Source: an uncultured Chloroflexota bacterium
GTDB lineage: Bacteria; Chloroflexota; UBA4733
Assembly (NCBI GenBank): GCA_937967325.1
Contig: CALBSQ010000360.1
Coordinates: 1-64,000, forward strand
DNA length: 64,000 nt
Reading direction: 5' to 3'
Positions 33,602 through 42,321 of the stretch are shown here, one piece after another; within the stretch, counting starts at the first letter, position 1; each line of letters begins with the position of its first letter. The notes beneath the pieces were generated by a model. That model saw nothing but the letters and a program-made list of their open reading frames with translations. It searched no databases and had not been told where the DNA came from. The position numbers and the translations under genes are program-made.

Positions 33602-35059
33602 CTAGAACGCTCGCTCCCGCAACTGATTGATCTGCCGTAGCAGCTCCTCCGAGGTGACCGGAGTGGGTGGCGCCTCGGCTCGGACACGGACCTCCAGCGC
33701 CCGCCGTACCGCCTCGGCCAGCTCGGCGCCGCTCAGCCCCTCGCTGGCCTCCCGCAGCGCCACCCAGTCCAGCTCCCCGAACAGCGATCGTCCCGCGCGC
33801 CGTTCCGCGGCGCGACAGTGGATCGCCAGAATCTGCTGACGACCCTCAGGGCCGGGCAAGCCGACTTCGATCAGGCGGTCGAACCGCCCCGGTCGTAGCA
33901 GCGCCGGGTCGACTGACGACGGCCGGTTGGTGGCCGCGATGACCACGACCCCTTGCAGCTCCTCAAGGCCATCCATGTGCTCGAGCAGCGTGCTTACGAC
34001 GCGATGCGTCACCTCGTGGGCGCCGTCCCGCTCCGGCGCGAGCGCGTCGATCTCGTCGAAGAAGATGATGGCCGGCGAAGCCTGGCGCGCCTGTTCAAAG
34101 ACGGACTGCATCCGCTGCTCCGCCTCGCCGTACCACTTGGAGCTGACGTCCGCGGCGCGCACGTGCAAGAAGGTCGCGCCGGCCTCGCCCGCCAAACAGC
34201 GCGCCAGCAGCGTCTTGCCGGTGCCCGGCGGCCCATACATGAGGACTCCCTTGGGCGCACGCGCTCCCCATTGCCGATAGCGCTCCGGCGAGGCCAACGC
34301 CAGCAGCACGCCCTGCAGCTCGCGCACCGCCTCCTCCTGGCCGCCGACATCCGCAAAGCGTTCGGCGGGCCTGTCCTTGGTCACCGGCTGGGTAGTCCCA
34401 ACCGGACCGCGCCCACTCATCCGGTCGAAGACCTCGCTTACCCGACCAGCAGCCTCACGGGCCACGCTGTCCGGGTCGGCGCTGCCGGGCCTCAAATGGA
34501 CGATCACGTCAGGCGGCGTCGCCCCCGACGCGCGGTAGAGCCCGGCGGCCGCCGTTGCGACAATGTCACTGAACAGCGCCACGTCCGTGCGAAAGGCGTC
34601 CACATCGCTGAGCTTCAGCGGCGGTGTGGTCCACTCTAAGAGCGGCAGGTCGCCGCAGAAGACGGTGATCTGGTTGGGCAGCGGACCGGGCACCACACCG
34701 AAGGCCTTGCGCCCATCGGGACGGAGCACGTACAGCGCGGTGTCGGTGCGGCGGCTCCTGAAGGCGGCTTCCAGGTCGGCGTAGGGCGGGCGCATCGTAC
34801 GCGGTCCGCTGCCGGTGAGCGCGGCCAGGATGCTGCCCGGCGAAGGCAGCGGCGAAAAGATCAGGGCGGCCAGCGCGGCGGTCTTATCCGTGGCACGAAC
34901 CATCACAGCGACGCGAGAAAGCGGGCCCGGCAAGCTCTGGTGCCCCAGCGTTGCCATGGACACGCCGCGAGACAGCCAGGCAAACGTGCCCGCCGCGTCG
35001 TCAAGCTGAAGCTGCACGCCAGACACGTCGCCACTCCCAACACCGACACCGGCGGCCAT
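33602..35059 (-). CDS. AAA family ATPase (FtsH/Cdc48-like module) with an unrecognised N-terminal domain
   Basis: The 485-residue protein has a C-terminal AAA module: FADVGGQEEAVRELQ, Walker A GPPGTGKT (about residue 275), pore-loop-like SSKWYGEAEQ, Walker B IIFFDEIDAL (about 331-337), sensor-1 VVVIAATNRP, the SRH RPGRFDR, and a lid. The module is closest to FtsH and Cdc48/proteasome-type ATPases, but no protease domain follows; it stops at 33602. The first 240 residues form a domain I do not recognise. No clear ribosome-binding site is visible for ATG 35059. It probably unfolds or remodels proteins. Confidence 0.83.
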   Translation of the reverse strand: MAAGVGVGSGDVSGVQLQLDDAAGTFAWLSRGVSMATLGHQSLPGPLSRVAVMVRATDKTAALAALIFSPLPSPGSILAALTGSGPRTMRPPYADLEAAFRSRRTDTALYVLRPDGRKAFGVVPGPLPNQITVFCGDLPLLEWTTPPLKLSDVDAFRTDVALFSDIVATAAAGLYRASGATPPDVIVHLRPGSADPDSVAREAAGRVSEVFDRMSGRGPVGTTQPVTKDRPAERFADVGGQEEAVRELQGVLLALASPERYRQWGARAPKGVLMYGPPGTGKTLLARCLAGEAGATFLHVRAADVSSKWYGEAEQRMQSVFEQARQASPAIIFFDEIDALAPERDGAHEVTHRVVSTLLEHMDGLEELQGVVVIAATNRPSSVDPALLRPGRFDRLIEVGLPGPEGRQQILAIHCRAAERRAGRSLFGELDWVALREASEGLSGAELAEAVRRALEVRVRAEAPPTPVTSEELLRQINQLRERAF

Positions 35060-35244
35060 CGGACAGACTTGTTCCGGCCCGTCCGGCGGCCCACCTTCAG
35101 TGTAACTGGACGTGACCCCGGCAAACGCTTGGTTCCAATTATGCTACCCTCAGCTACGCTTCCTTGACTCTGCGCGGGTCGGGACACGCCAGGTAGGCAT
35201 GCACAATAGAGCGCCTACCCAGGTAGAGAATGGAGGACCATCTC

Positions 35245-36747
35245 GTGAAGGTACCGGGTTCCAGTAAGAAGGTGCAGCGACGCCGGGTTCTGGGCCTGCT
35301 TGGAGCGGCCGGGGGCTTGGCCCTGGCAACGCCGTTGCTAGCTGCCTGTGGCGCCGGGGCCGCCACATCGGCGCCAACAACGGCGGCGTCGGCCACCGGC
35401 GCGACCAGCTCCGGCCAGGCGTCCAGCGCGGCCAGCACTGCCTCTTCCTCTGCCGCCACGAGTAGCGCTGCGGCTAGCGTGGGCGCCACGCCGACGATCC
35501 CGGCGGCGCTCGCCCCCATCACCGTGGGCGGTACTGGCGGCACACACCTCCAGATCTGGTGGCCCTACGGCAGCAAGAATCTGACCGTCGACAACAGCGC
35601 CACCGCCTTCTTGAAGCTGCACCCCACCTGGTCCGCGGAGATAAGCTACACCAACGGCTACGCCAAATTCCTCACCGCCGTTGCTGGAGGCACGCCACCG
35701 GACGTGTACATGCCCACGGTCGACGTGACGCTGCAGTATGCTGCCAAGCAGATCCTCACGCCCTTGGACGACTACATCGCCAAAGACAAGGTCGATATGC
35801 AGCAGTACTTCAAGGCGGCGTTGCTCAGCATCAAGTACCAGAACAAGACCTACGGGATGCCCGAACACCTCGACGTGTATTCCATCTATCAGAACGACCG
35901 CGTGCTGCAGAGCGCTGGCATGGACCCGTCGAAAGGCCCGGCATCGTGGGACGACTTCGTCACCTTTAATCAGAAGCTGACGAAGAAGAACGGCGAAGAC
36001 CTGTCTCGTGTGGGCTTTATTCCGAACTGGGGATCGCCGGTCGATACGGTGGGCTGGTTGCAGGCCAACGGCGTGCAACTCCTGAGCGACGACGGGACCA
36101 AGGTCACCTTTGACACGCCGGGCGGTACGGAGGCGCTCAACTGGGTAGCCACTCAGCTCAAGCAACTGGGCGGCCTCGACACCATCAACAAGTTCAAGAA
36201 GCAGTTCAAAGCAGGCTCGGGCGACGCGCTCGCCCACGACCAGCTTGGCGTGGAGCTGATGGGCGTCTGGGACATCGCCTATACCATCCTGAAGATTGCC
36301 CCTAGCATGGCGCTCAGCCAGTGGCCCATGCCGGGAGGGCCGAGCATGTCGGGGAAGACACTCGGCTATTTCGTGGCCAACTTGATCGTCATCCCCGGTG
36401 GGTCGAAGCAGCACGACGACGCCTGGCAGTTCGTCAAGTTTCACTCCGGTCCGGATGGGCAGAAGTTCATCCAGACCGCGCCCGGCGCCTGGGATATCGC
36501 CTGCATCCCGTCAGTCGCCAACGACCCTGCCGCCTTGCAGGCGCAGCCCTGGCGCAAGCGCGCCAACGAACTGATGTTGCAGGCCCAAACGCCAGCGGTA
36601 ATTCTCAGTCCCGCGGGCGACGATGTCCAGAAGGCCATGAACACGGCGGCTGCGCCGTTGTGGGAAGGCAAACAGGACGTCAATGCGACAATGGCCCAGA
36701 TGAAGCAGACGGCTCAGGCGGCGTTGGACAAGTACAAGCCGCAGTGA
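35245..36747 (+). CDS. Tat/lipobox sugar ABC transporter substrate-binding protein
   Basis: This 500-residue protein starts with a twin-arginine-type signal (RRRVLGLLGAAGG) ending in the lipobox LAAC. A linker of about 50 residues rich in Ala, Ser and Thr follows, then a family 1 extracellular solute-binding fold (LQIWWPYG, GGTPPDVYMP, YGMPEHLDVYSIYQN). It should be a lipoprotein capturing a carbohydrate. GTG 35245 is chosen because GGAGG lies 8 nt upstream; an ATG at 35230 lies within that site. No permease or ATPase genes adjoin, so it is an orphan receptor. Confidence 0.88.
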   Translation: MKVPGSSKKVQRRRVLGLLGAAGGLALATPLLAACGAGAATSAPTTAASATGATSSGQASSAASTASSSAATSSAAASVGATPTIPAALAPITVGGTGGTHLQIWWPYGSKNLTVDNSATAFLKLHPTWSAEISYTNGYAKFLTAVAGGTPPDVYMPTVDVTLQYAAKQILTPLDDYIAKDKVDMQQYFKAALLSIKYQNKTYGMPEHLDVYSIYQNDRVLQSAGMDPSKGPASWDDFVTFNQKLTKKNGEDLSRVGFIPNWGSPVDTVGWLQANGVQLLSDDGTKVTFDTPGGTEALNWVATQLKQLGGLDTINKFKKQFKAGSGDALAHDQLGVELMGVWDIAYTILKIAPSMALSQWPMPGGPSMSGKTLGYFVANLIVIPGGSKQHDDAWQFVKFHSGPDGQKFIQTAPGAWDIACIPSVANDPAALQAQPWRKRANELMLQAQTPAVILSPAGDDVQKAMNTAAAPLWEGKQDVNATMAQMKQTAQAALDKYKPQ

Positions 36748-36750
36748 CGG

Positions 36751-37098
36751 TCAAGCCAACGGACCGACCAGCTCGACGCGATAGCCGGCCGGGTCCACGA
36801 AGGTAGCCGAGCGCAGGCCCCAGGGCTGGTTACGCGGCGCTTCGGCGCAAGCCGGGCCGCGCCGTGCCAGCTCGGCGCAGGCAGCGTCGACGTCGCCCAC
36901 CCTGAAGTGCAGGTTGACCGACGAGGCGCCACTACGCTGCTCGCCGGCGTGCAGGCCAATCCTGCAGTTGCCTGCGGAGAGCAGGGTGAAGCTTGGCGAC
37001 TCCTGAAGCACGACCAGGCCCAGGCCGTCGCGGTAAAAGCGAACGTCCGCTTCCAGATCCGGCACGAACAATGTGACATAGTCGAGCGATTCAATCAT
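36751..37098 (-). CDS. VOC superfamily (glyoxalase/bleomycin resistance-like) protein
   Basis: The 115-residue protein has the paired beta-alpha-beta-beta-beta units of the vicinal oxygen chelate fold: LDYVTLFVPDLEADVRFYRD at the start, INLHF-like VNLHFRVGDVDAA in the middle, and ATFVDPAGYRVELV at the end. Only one chain of this length is present, so it probably dimerises. The function could be dioxygenase, glyoxalase or resistance. It converges on the binding-protein gene with a 3-nt gap. Confidence 0.82.
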   Translation of the reverse strand: MIESLDYVTLFVPDLEADVRFYRDGLGLVVLQESPSFTLLSAGNCRIGLHAGEQRSGASSVNLHFRVGDVDAACAELARRGPACAEAPRNQPWGLRSATFVDPAGYRVELVGPLA

Positions 37099-37137
37099 TG
37101 TGCCTCTTCAACTTCATAGTCGTATGCAGTCAGTCCG

Positions 37138-39210
37138 TCAACCTCCACTGCCCAGGCAATCGGCCGGTACCGCCAGCCGTGTTGGCGAGGCGGGACCGGC
37201 GACGCCGGCGACGAGCTCCAGCGCCGCGCAACGCCGGTCCCAGCTTGCCGGCGTGCGGGGAGCTGGTATTGCCACGCTGGCGACAGCAACTTGCCAGCTC
37301 CGATCGGCAGAAAGCGTCGAGGAGTCATTGATCAGCACCGTGCCGTCCGGTCCCAGTACCGAAAGGTGGAACCGTGGCGGCGGGATGCCCGGCTGGAGCT
37401 GAACGTGGAGCACGTAGGCGGAACCGCGGCCGCTGGCCACCAGGGCCGCTGGGATGCGATAGCGAACGGTCACTTGGCGCGACCCGGACTGGGGGATTAC
37501 CAGAAAGCCGGAGACAACGGTGTGTCCGCCCTCCAATCCGACGGGCCAGGCGTCGTCCACGCCCGTGAGCTCTTGAAGCTCCGTTCCCGGCGGGAGATAC
37601 ACCCGGAAATAGTCGCGGAAGGCGGTGGACGTAGCGTCGGGGTCGACCGCTCGGCGGTGCTGGTTCTGCCAGTCGAGACGCACGGTGACGACAGCGCTGC
37701 CGTCTGCGGCGAGGCGTACCTGGTCGTCAATGGCTCGGGCGATGTCGAGGTCCACCTTGTTGTCGCTCATGCTCATCTCGTCGAGGAGGAAGTAGTCGCC
37801 GGGCGGCGAGGTGACCGCGCCGTCCCAGCCCATCTGGCGCAGCCAACCGGCGAGATCGGGATCATTGGCGGCGATGAGCACATGCTTTTGGTCCAGCAAC
37901 GGCGGCAGCGCGGTCGCCAGGGACAACCAGGGAATCCGCGCCGTGGTCAGGCGCTGCGCCAATGCTTGGGCGACGTCGATGAGAAACTGCTTGTCGGGCA
38001 CATCCGGTGGCGGCAAGGTGGGTCCGCGACCTTCATAGTAGTTGGCGAGATCGACCACGTTATCGGCCGTCACCGTCTGGTGCAGATCCGATAGCTCGAC
38101 CGGCCCCGTCACGCCCAGGAGAGCCTGGATCAGGGCGGGATCGACGGCGATGACCCCCGCGATCGGCAAGGGCTGATCGGCGCGCGAAAACTGCTCCAAG
38201 ACCAGCGCCGTCGTCGGGAAGTCGGGATACCAGTTGGCATCCTGCATGTCCATACAGCAGAAGCCGAGGTACTTCTGTACCGGCGGCGTTTGCACCGGCC
38301 AGCCGCGACTTCCATCCTCGACGTTTTCCCACTGCCGGTACGAACGATAGTCGAGGCTGGTGATCGCGCCGTGGTCCACTGTCACCACTCCCCAGGACCC
38401 CATGTAACCGCCGGTAGGGCGCAGGTCGGCGGGATTCTGGGCCACCACCAGGTAGGAGGCGGGGCCGCCTTGGCCCAAGGACCGCGGCGCGATCAACGCC
38501 AACCGGAGCGCCGCTTGCGCGGTAGCGACGTAGCGCCGCTCCGTGTCGAGCGAGGGCTGCAGCAGACGCTGTAGCCGGCCACCGCGAATGTTGGTCAGCT
38601 CGCGGTCGAGATTGGCGCTGCTGACCAGCGCGGTCGTCAGCGTGGGCTGGGCCGCCTCGACGCGCTGCAGCAGCCGCGCCCCCTGGCTGCCGGCCCCTCC
38701 GGGCGAGGTCAGTCGCGGCAGGGCATCCAGCAAGCCCACGGCCAGTTCACCGCCCGTGTTCGCCGCCGCCAGAGTGGCGAGGGTTTGACGCACTTCCGCG
38801 GCCGCGGCGGATTGGCGCTGCGCCGGCGCCAACAGCCAGGCCCACCGATCGACACATGCCAACAAGACTTTGGCGTCGTCTGTCTCGGCGGCAAAGTGGG
38901 CACGCACCGGCGCGAGCGCCGCGGCGTCCAGGTGCGCTGTCGAGAGGCTGGTGAGCGCGTGCGTACCCGCCGCGAGCTCGGTGCGCAGCGCCGTCGCGGT
39001 ATGGTAAAGCCGTGTCACCTGCATCGCCACGGCAACCAGGGCAACCAGCTCGATCACAAGCGCCGCTATGCCGGCCCAAAACACCGCACGCCTCATGGCC
39101 GGCGTCGCCGATGAATGTCGATGCGGTAGCGTCGGTTCTGCGCCAGTCGCCGTTGCGCGCGGATCGGTCCACGCTTCCGCCGGCCGTAACACCGCTGAGG
39201 CTGCCGACAC
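37138..39210 (-). CDS. DUF4012 domain-containing membrane protein
   Basis: The protein of about 690 residues begins with a short cytoplasmic segment and one TM helix (VFWAGIAALVIELVALVAVA). A large external part carries the DUF4012 signature (VVAQNPADLRPTGGYMGSWGVVTVDHG). DUF4012 proteins occur next to surface polysaccharide genes in Gram-positive-like bacteria and Chloroflexota; their role is unknown. The start is uncertain. The frame is open to an ATG at 39342, but its first 44 residues are cysteine-rich and unlike the rest. GTG 39210 or ATG 39096 are alternatives. The spacer 39211-39628 shows no other gene. Confidence 0.8.
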   Translation of the reverse strand: MSAASAVLRPAEAWTDPRATATGAEPTLPHRHSSATPAMRRAVFWAGIAALVIELVALVAVAMQVTRLYHTATALRTELAAGTHALTSLSTAHLDAAALAPVRAHFAAETDDAKVLLACVDRWAWLLAPAQRQSAAAAEVRQTLATLAAANTGGELAVGLLDALPRLTSPGGAGSQGARLLQRVEAAQPTLTTALVSSANLDRELTNIRGGRLQRLLQPSLDTERRYVATAQAALRLALIAPRSLGQGGPASYLVVAQNPADLRPTGGYMGSWGVVTVDHGAITSLDYRSYRQWENVEDGSRGWPVQTPPVQKYLGFCCMDMQDANWYPDFPTTALVLEQFSRADQPLPIAGVIAVDPALIQALLGVTGPVELSDLHQTVTADNVVDLANYYEGRGPTLPPPDVPDKQFLIDVAQALAQRLTTARIPWLSLATALPPLLDQKHVLIAANDPDLAGWLRQMGWDGAVTSPPGDYFLLDEMSMSDNKVDLDIARAIDDQVRLAADGSAVVTVRLDWQNQHRRAVDPDATSTAFRDYFRVYLPPGTELQELTGVDDAWPVGLEGGHTVVSGFLVIPQSGSRQVTVRYRIPAALVASGRGSAYVLHVQLQPGIPPPRFHLSVLGPDGTVLINDSSTLSADRSWQVAVASVAIPAPRTPASWDRRCAALELVAGVAGPASPTRLAVPADCLGSGG

Positions 39211-39628
39211 GCCGGCTTCATAGCAGCCCCCTCGTTCACCGGCCGTCACTACAGCACCGTTGCAGTCTCCGCCCCCGGCGGGTCCGGCTCGCATGCACGC
39301 CCGTTGCATGGTACTGCAAGCGCGGCGCCTCGGACCGGGCATGGCGCTATCACCGGACAGGCGTCAGCGCATTCCTGGGCATTGACAATCGCCGCTGGGT
39401 CGCCCATATGGTGACGTCGGTCGTGACGAGCGTCTCCGTTTTGACCCAGGCGGCCCCGCTGGCGAATCGATCCGGTAGCGACCGAGGCCCCGGGCGTCCG
39501 GTGCCAATGGGGCGGGGGCGCAAGGGCGCGTACTGCACTTCGACGGTGTGGCGGCAACTCTCGCGCCGGGGCGGGTATCCTTCGGTGTCAGACCTGCCCG
39601 GGCGCCCATCTCGATGAGAGGAGGACGA

Positions 39629-39940
39629 ATGCGATCAATCTCGGCCGCCGCGGACGGAGACCTGCTGTGGAAGCAGCCGCACGCGCTGCGACAGGACTAC
39701 GAGCTGCGCTCCGGTGACGAGATCCTGGCCACGCTGCGCGGGCAGTCGCACTGGGCCTGGCAGGACAGCTCGGGCGCGCCGCTCGTCACGTTCAGCAGCC
39801 AGCGGGGCCTGCTGAGGCGCGGGGCGCGGGTGGAGCTCGCGCCGGGAGCGGATACGGCGCCCGCACTACCGCTGCCGGTGACGCTGGGATGGTACCTCCT
39901 GGTGCTGCACAATCAGGAGGTGACGGTCACCACCGGCTAA
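39629..39940 (+). CDS. Small uncharacterised protein, possibly LURP-one/scramblase-like
   Basis: The 103-residue product starts at ATG 39629 with AGGAGG 4 nt upstream, which decides the start. It contains LLWKQPHALRQDYELRSGDE and ILATLRGQSHWAWQD, resembling a recurring family of small Chloroflexota and actinobacterial proteins with a beta-rich pattern similar to LURP-one-related proteins. That resemblance is weak. No signal peptide; the end (LGWYLLVLHNQ) is mildly hydrophobic. Its stop is followed 78 nt later by the hybrid kinase. Confidence 0.65.
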   Translation: MRSISAAADGDLLWKQPHALRQDYELRSGDEILATLRGQSHWAWQDSSGAPLVTFSSQRGLLRRGARVELAPGADTAPALPLPVTLGWYLLVLHNQEVTVTTG

Positions 39941-40017
39941 CGGCCGCGCCCGGCAGCTACGCCGTAACTTCAACGCTCCTCGCGAGCGAACTCGACCGAA
40001 GGTCAGGAGGCGTACTG

Positions 40018-42321
40018 GTGTTCAGCCATTCGCGAGCGCGCAGCGACGGTCTCGGTGGAGCCGGGCTGGGACTGGAAGACTTGCGAGCGCAGGCACTCAC
40101 CTATCTCATCGTGGCGCTCGGCGGCATTGCCTGGGCCTTAAACCTCAGCATGCCGGCCCTGACGGGCAGCGTAGAGGCAACCGAGCAGTTCTTTCTCTCG
40201 TCCCTCTGGCTGTTGGGCATAGCCGCCTGCGGTTGGGTGGTGCTGCGCTACAGTGTGACCATAGCTGGAACAGTCGTTGCCGGTGCGACGACCGCGCTCG
40301 TCGCCTTCGCCGCGATTCACCATCCCACCGGGTCGCTGCTCGGCTTGCTCGCACTCGTCGTCGTCGGCGTGGTCGCTGTATCGGGACCGCGCCACGGTTT
40401 CGTCTGGGCACTGATCACCAGCCTCGTTGCTGTGCTCGTTCACCCTCCGACCGGCCCCGCCGAATCTGAGAGCGCCCTGGTGATCGTCACCCTCATCTGG
40501 GGTAGCGCGCTGGTCGCCTGGTTGGGCGCTCGTCCCGTCTACGTCACGGCTGACTGGGCCTGGAGCCACTACCGCGAGAGTATGCGGCTGAGCCAGGAGC
40601 TCCGTGTCCACCGGGGGGAGCTGGTCCGGCTATTGAAGAGTCTCACCGAGGCCTACGAGCGGCTGGAGCGACAGGACGCCGCTCTCCAGCATGCGGTCCA
40701 GGCGGCAAACCACGCGCGGCGCATGAAGGCCGAGTTCGCGGCGGCGATCAGTCACGAGTTGCGCACGCCGATGAATTTGATCCTTGGGGTGAGCGAGATC
40801 ATGATGGAGGCGCCGAGTCACCTCGCCGGCGAGAGCCTTCCGCCGAGCATCCGCGAGGATGTTGAGGTGATTTACCGGAACGCTTGCCATATCTCGCACC
40901 TGATCGACGATGTCCTCGACCTCAGCCAGGTTGATGCCCATCGGATGGGCCTACAAAAGGAGCCGGTCCATCTCGCCAATGTCATCGAACGGGCCATCTC
41001 GGTGGTCAGCACGCTGTTCGAGCACAAGGGCTTGTACCTCCGCGCAACGCTGCCCGACAATCTGCCGATCGTTCGGGCGGACCCGGTACGGCTCCGCCAG
41101 GTGCTGATCAACCTCTTGACCAATGCGACACGCTTTACGGATGTCGGCGGGGTGACCGTTTCTGCTTGCCGCGCCGAGCGCCACATCCTGATTTCGGTGG
41201 CGGACACGGGGGTGGGCATCGCGGCGGACGCCTTGCCCCACGTCTTTGAAGAATTCTACCAACCGGACCAGGCCGGAACCCGAACCGGCGGCAGCGGTCT
41301 CGGGCTGACGATCTCGCAGCGCATCATTGAGCTGCATGGCGGAAAGATCAAGGTGGAGAGCGTCGCCGACCAGGGGAGCACGTTTTCCTTCAGCCTGCCC
41401 ATTACGGAAGTAGCGACCGCACCGCCGGCTGAGTTCGACCTACCAGCGTTCGTGCGACGGGCCGACGACGGTGACGCCCGCACGCTCGCCGTCGTGGGCG
41501 ACGATGCGCCGTCCGTTCGCCTCTTGCAGCGCTATCTCGACGACTTTCAGATTGTGGCGGCGCCGACCCGCGAGCAGGTGCGGCGCGACGCGCAAGAGAA
41601 CAGATTGGATGCCGTCGTGGTCACGACGCCGGATGCTCTAGCAGACTTTCGGCAGCTAAGAAGCGACCTTCCGAGCATTCCAGTCATCTACTGTCCGATT
41701 CGAACGACCCGCACGCTTGCCCGTGAAGCTGGGGTCGCCGATTACCTGGTGAAGCCGGTCACCACAGAGCAGTTGGCAGCGTCCCTACGCCGTCTGCATC
41801 GACGGATCCGGTCCGTGCTCGTGGTCGACGATGATCCGGAGATGCGTCGGATGCTGGCGCGGATGGTCTGTCTTGGTAGGCGCAATCGAACCGTCATGCA
41901 GGCCGCGAACGGGGTCGACGCGCTGCAGTGCGTGTACGACAGGCAACCAGATGTGATTCTGCTCGACCTGATCATGCCGGACATGGATGGGTACGGCTTC
42001 CTGCAAGCCCTCCACGCTACGAGATTACCAAAACGCATACCAGTGGTCGTCATCACGGCCAAGGGACACGAGCGAGAGTCTGTCGTCGCGGACGAGCTGG
42101 TCATCGGCCGGGGAAAGGGTTTGACGGTCGGCGAGTTCACTCAAGCGCTGCGCGCCAGTCTGAACAGCCTTAGTCAGCTCGGACCCTGGGACGCGTCGCA
42201 ACGCCGCAGCTCCGTGAGCAGCGCCTCCCGGGTGACCGGCTTATCCAAGAATCCGGCCACTCCGAGCGAGAGTGCCAACGATCGCTCCGGCAGCACCGAG
42301 CAGACGATCACCGGGATGTGA
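40018..42321 (+). CDS. Membrane hybrid histidine kinase with two receiver-like domains
   Basis: The 767-residue protein has about six TM helices (residues 20-170), a coiled coil, then a HisKA domain with phospho-acceptor H246 in AAISHELRTP. The HATPase domain has NLLTNATRF, DTGVGIAAD and GSGLGLTISQRI. A degenerate receiver domain follows, lacking the phospho-Asp, then a second receiver domain with VLVVDDDPEM and D650 in ILLDLIMPDMDG. GTG 40018 has AGGAGG 7 nt upstream. The last 148 nt overlap the antisense response-regulator gene; the final 49 residues are therefore antisense to that gene and unlike any kinase end. The signal sensed is unknown. Confidence 0.87.
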   Translation: MFSHSRARSDGLGGAGLGLEDLRAQALTYLIVALGGIAWALNLSMPALTGSVEATEQFFLSSLWLLGIAACGWVVLRYSVTIAGTVVAGATTALVAFAAIHHPTGSLLGLLALVVVGVVAVSGPRHGFVWALITSLVAVLVHPPTGPAESESALVIVTLIWGSALVAWLGARPVYVTADWAWSHYRESMRLSQELRVHRGELVRLLKSLTEAYERLERQDAALQHAVQAANHARRMKAEFAAAISHELRTPMNLILGVSEIMMEAPSHLAGESLPPSIREDVEVIYRNACHISHLIDDVLDLSQVDAHRMGLQKEPVHLANVIERAISVVSTLFEHKGLYLRATLPDNLPIVRADPVRLRQVLINLLTNATRFTDVGGVTVSACRAERHILISVADTGVGIAADALPHVFEEFYQPDQAGTRTGGSGLGLTISQRIIELHGGKIKVESVADQGSTFSFSLPITEVATAPPAEFDLPAFVRRADDGDARTLAVVGDDAPSVRLLQRYLDDFQIVAAPTREQVRRDAQENRLDAVVVTTPDALADFRQLRSDLPSIPVIYCPIRTTRTLAREAGVADYLVKPVTTEQLAASLRRLHRRIRSVLVVDDDPEMRRMLARMVCLGRRNRTVMQAANGVDALQCVYDRQPDVILLDLIMPDMDGYGFLQALHATRLPKRIPVVVITAKGHERESVVADELVIGRGKGLTVGEFTQALRASLNSLSQLGPWDASQRRSSVSSASRVTGLSKNPATPSESANDRSGSTEQTITGM

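Noticed and set aside
39211..39342. N-terminal extension of the DUF4012 protein to ATG 39342
   Set aside because: The added residues are cysteine-rich and unlike the rest, and no ribosome-binding site precedes that ATG.
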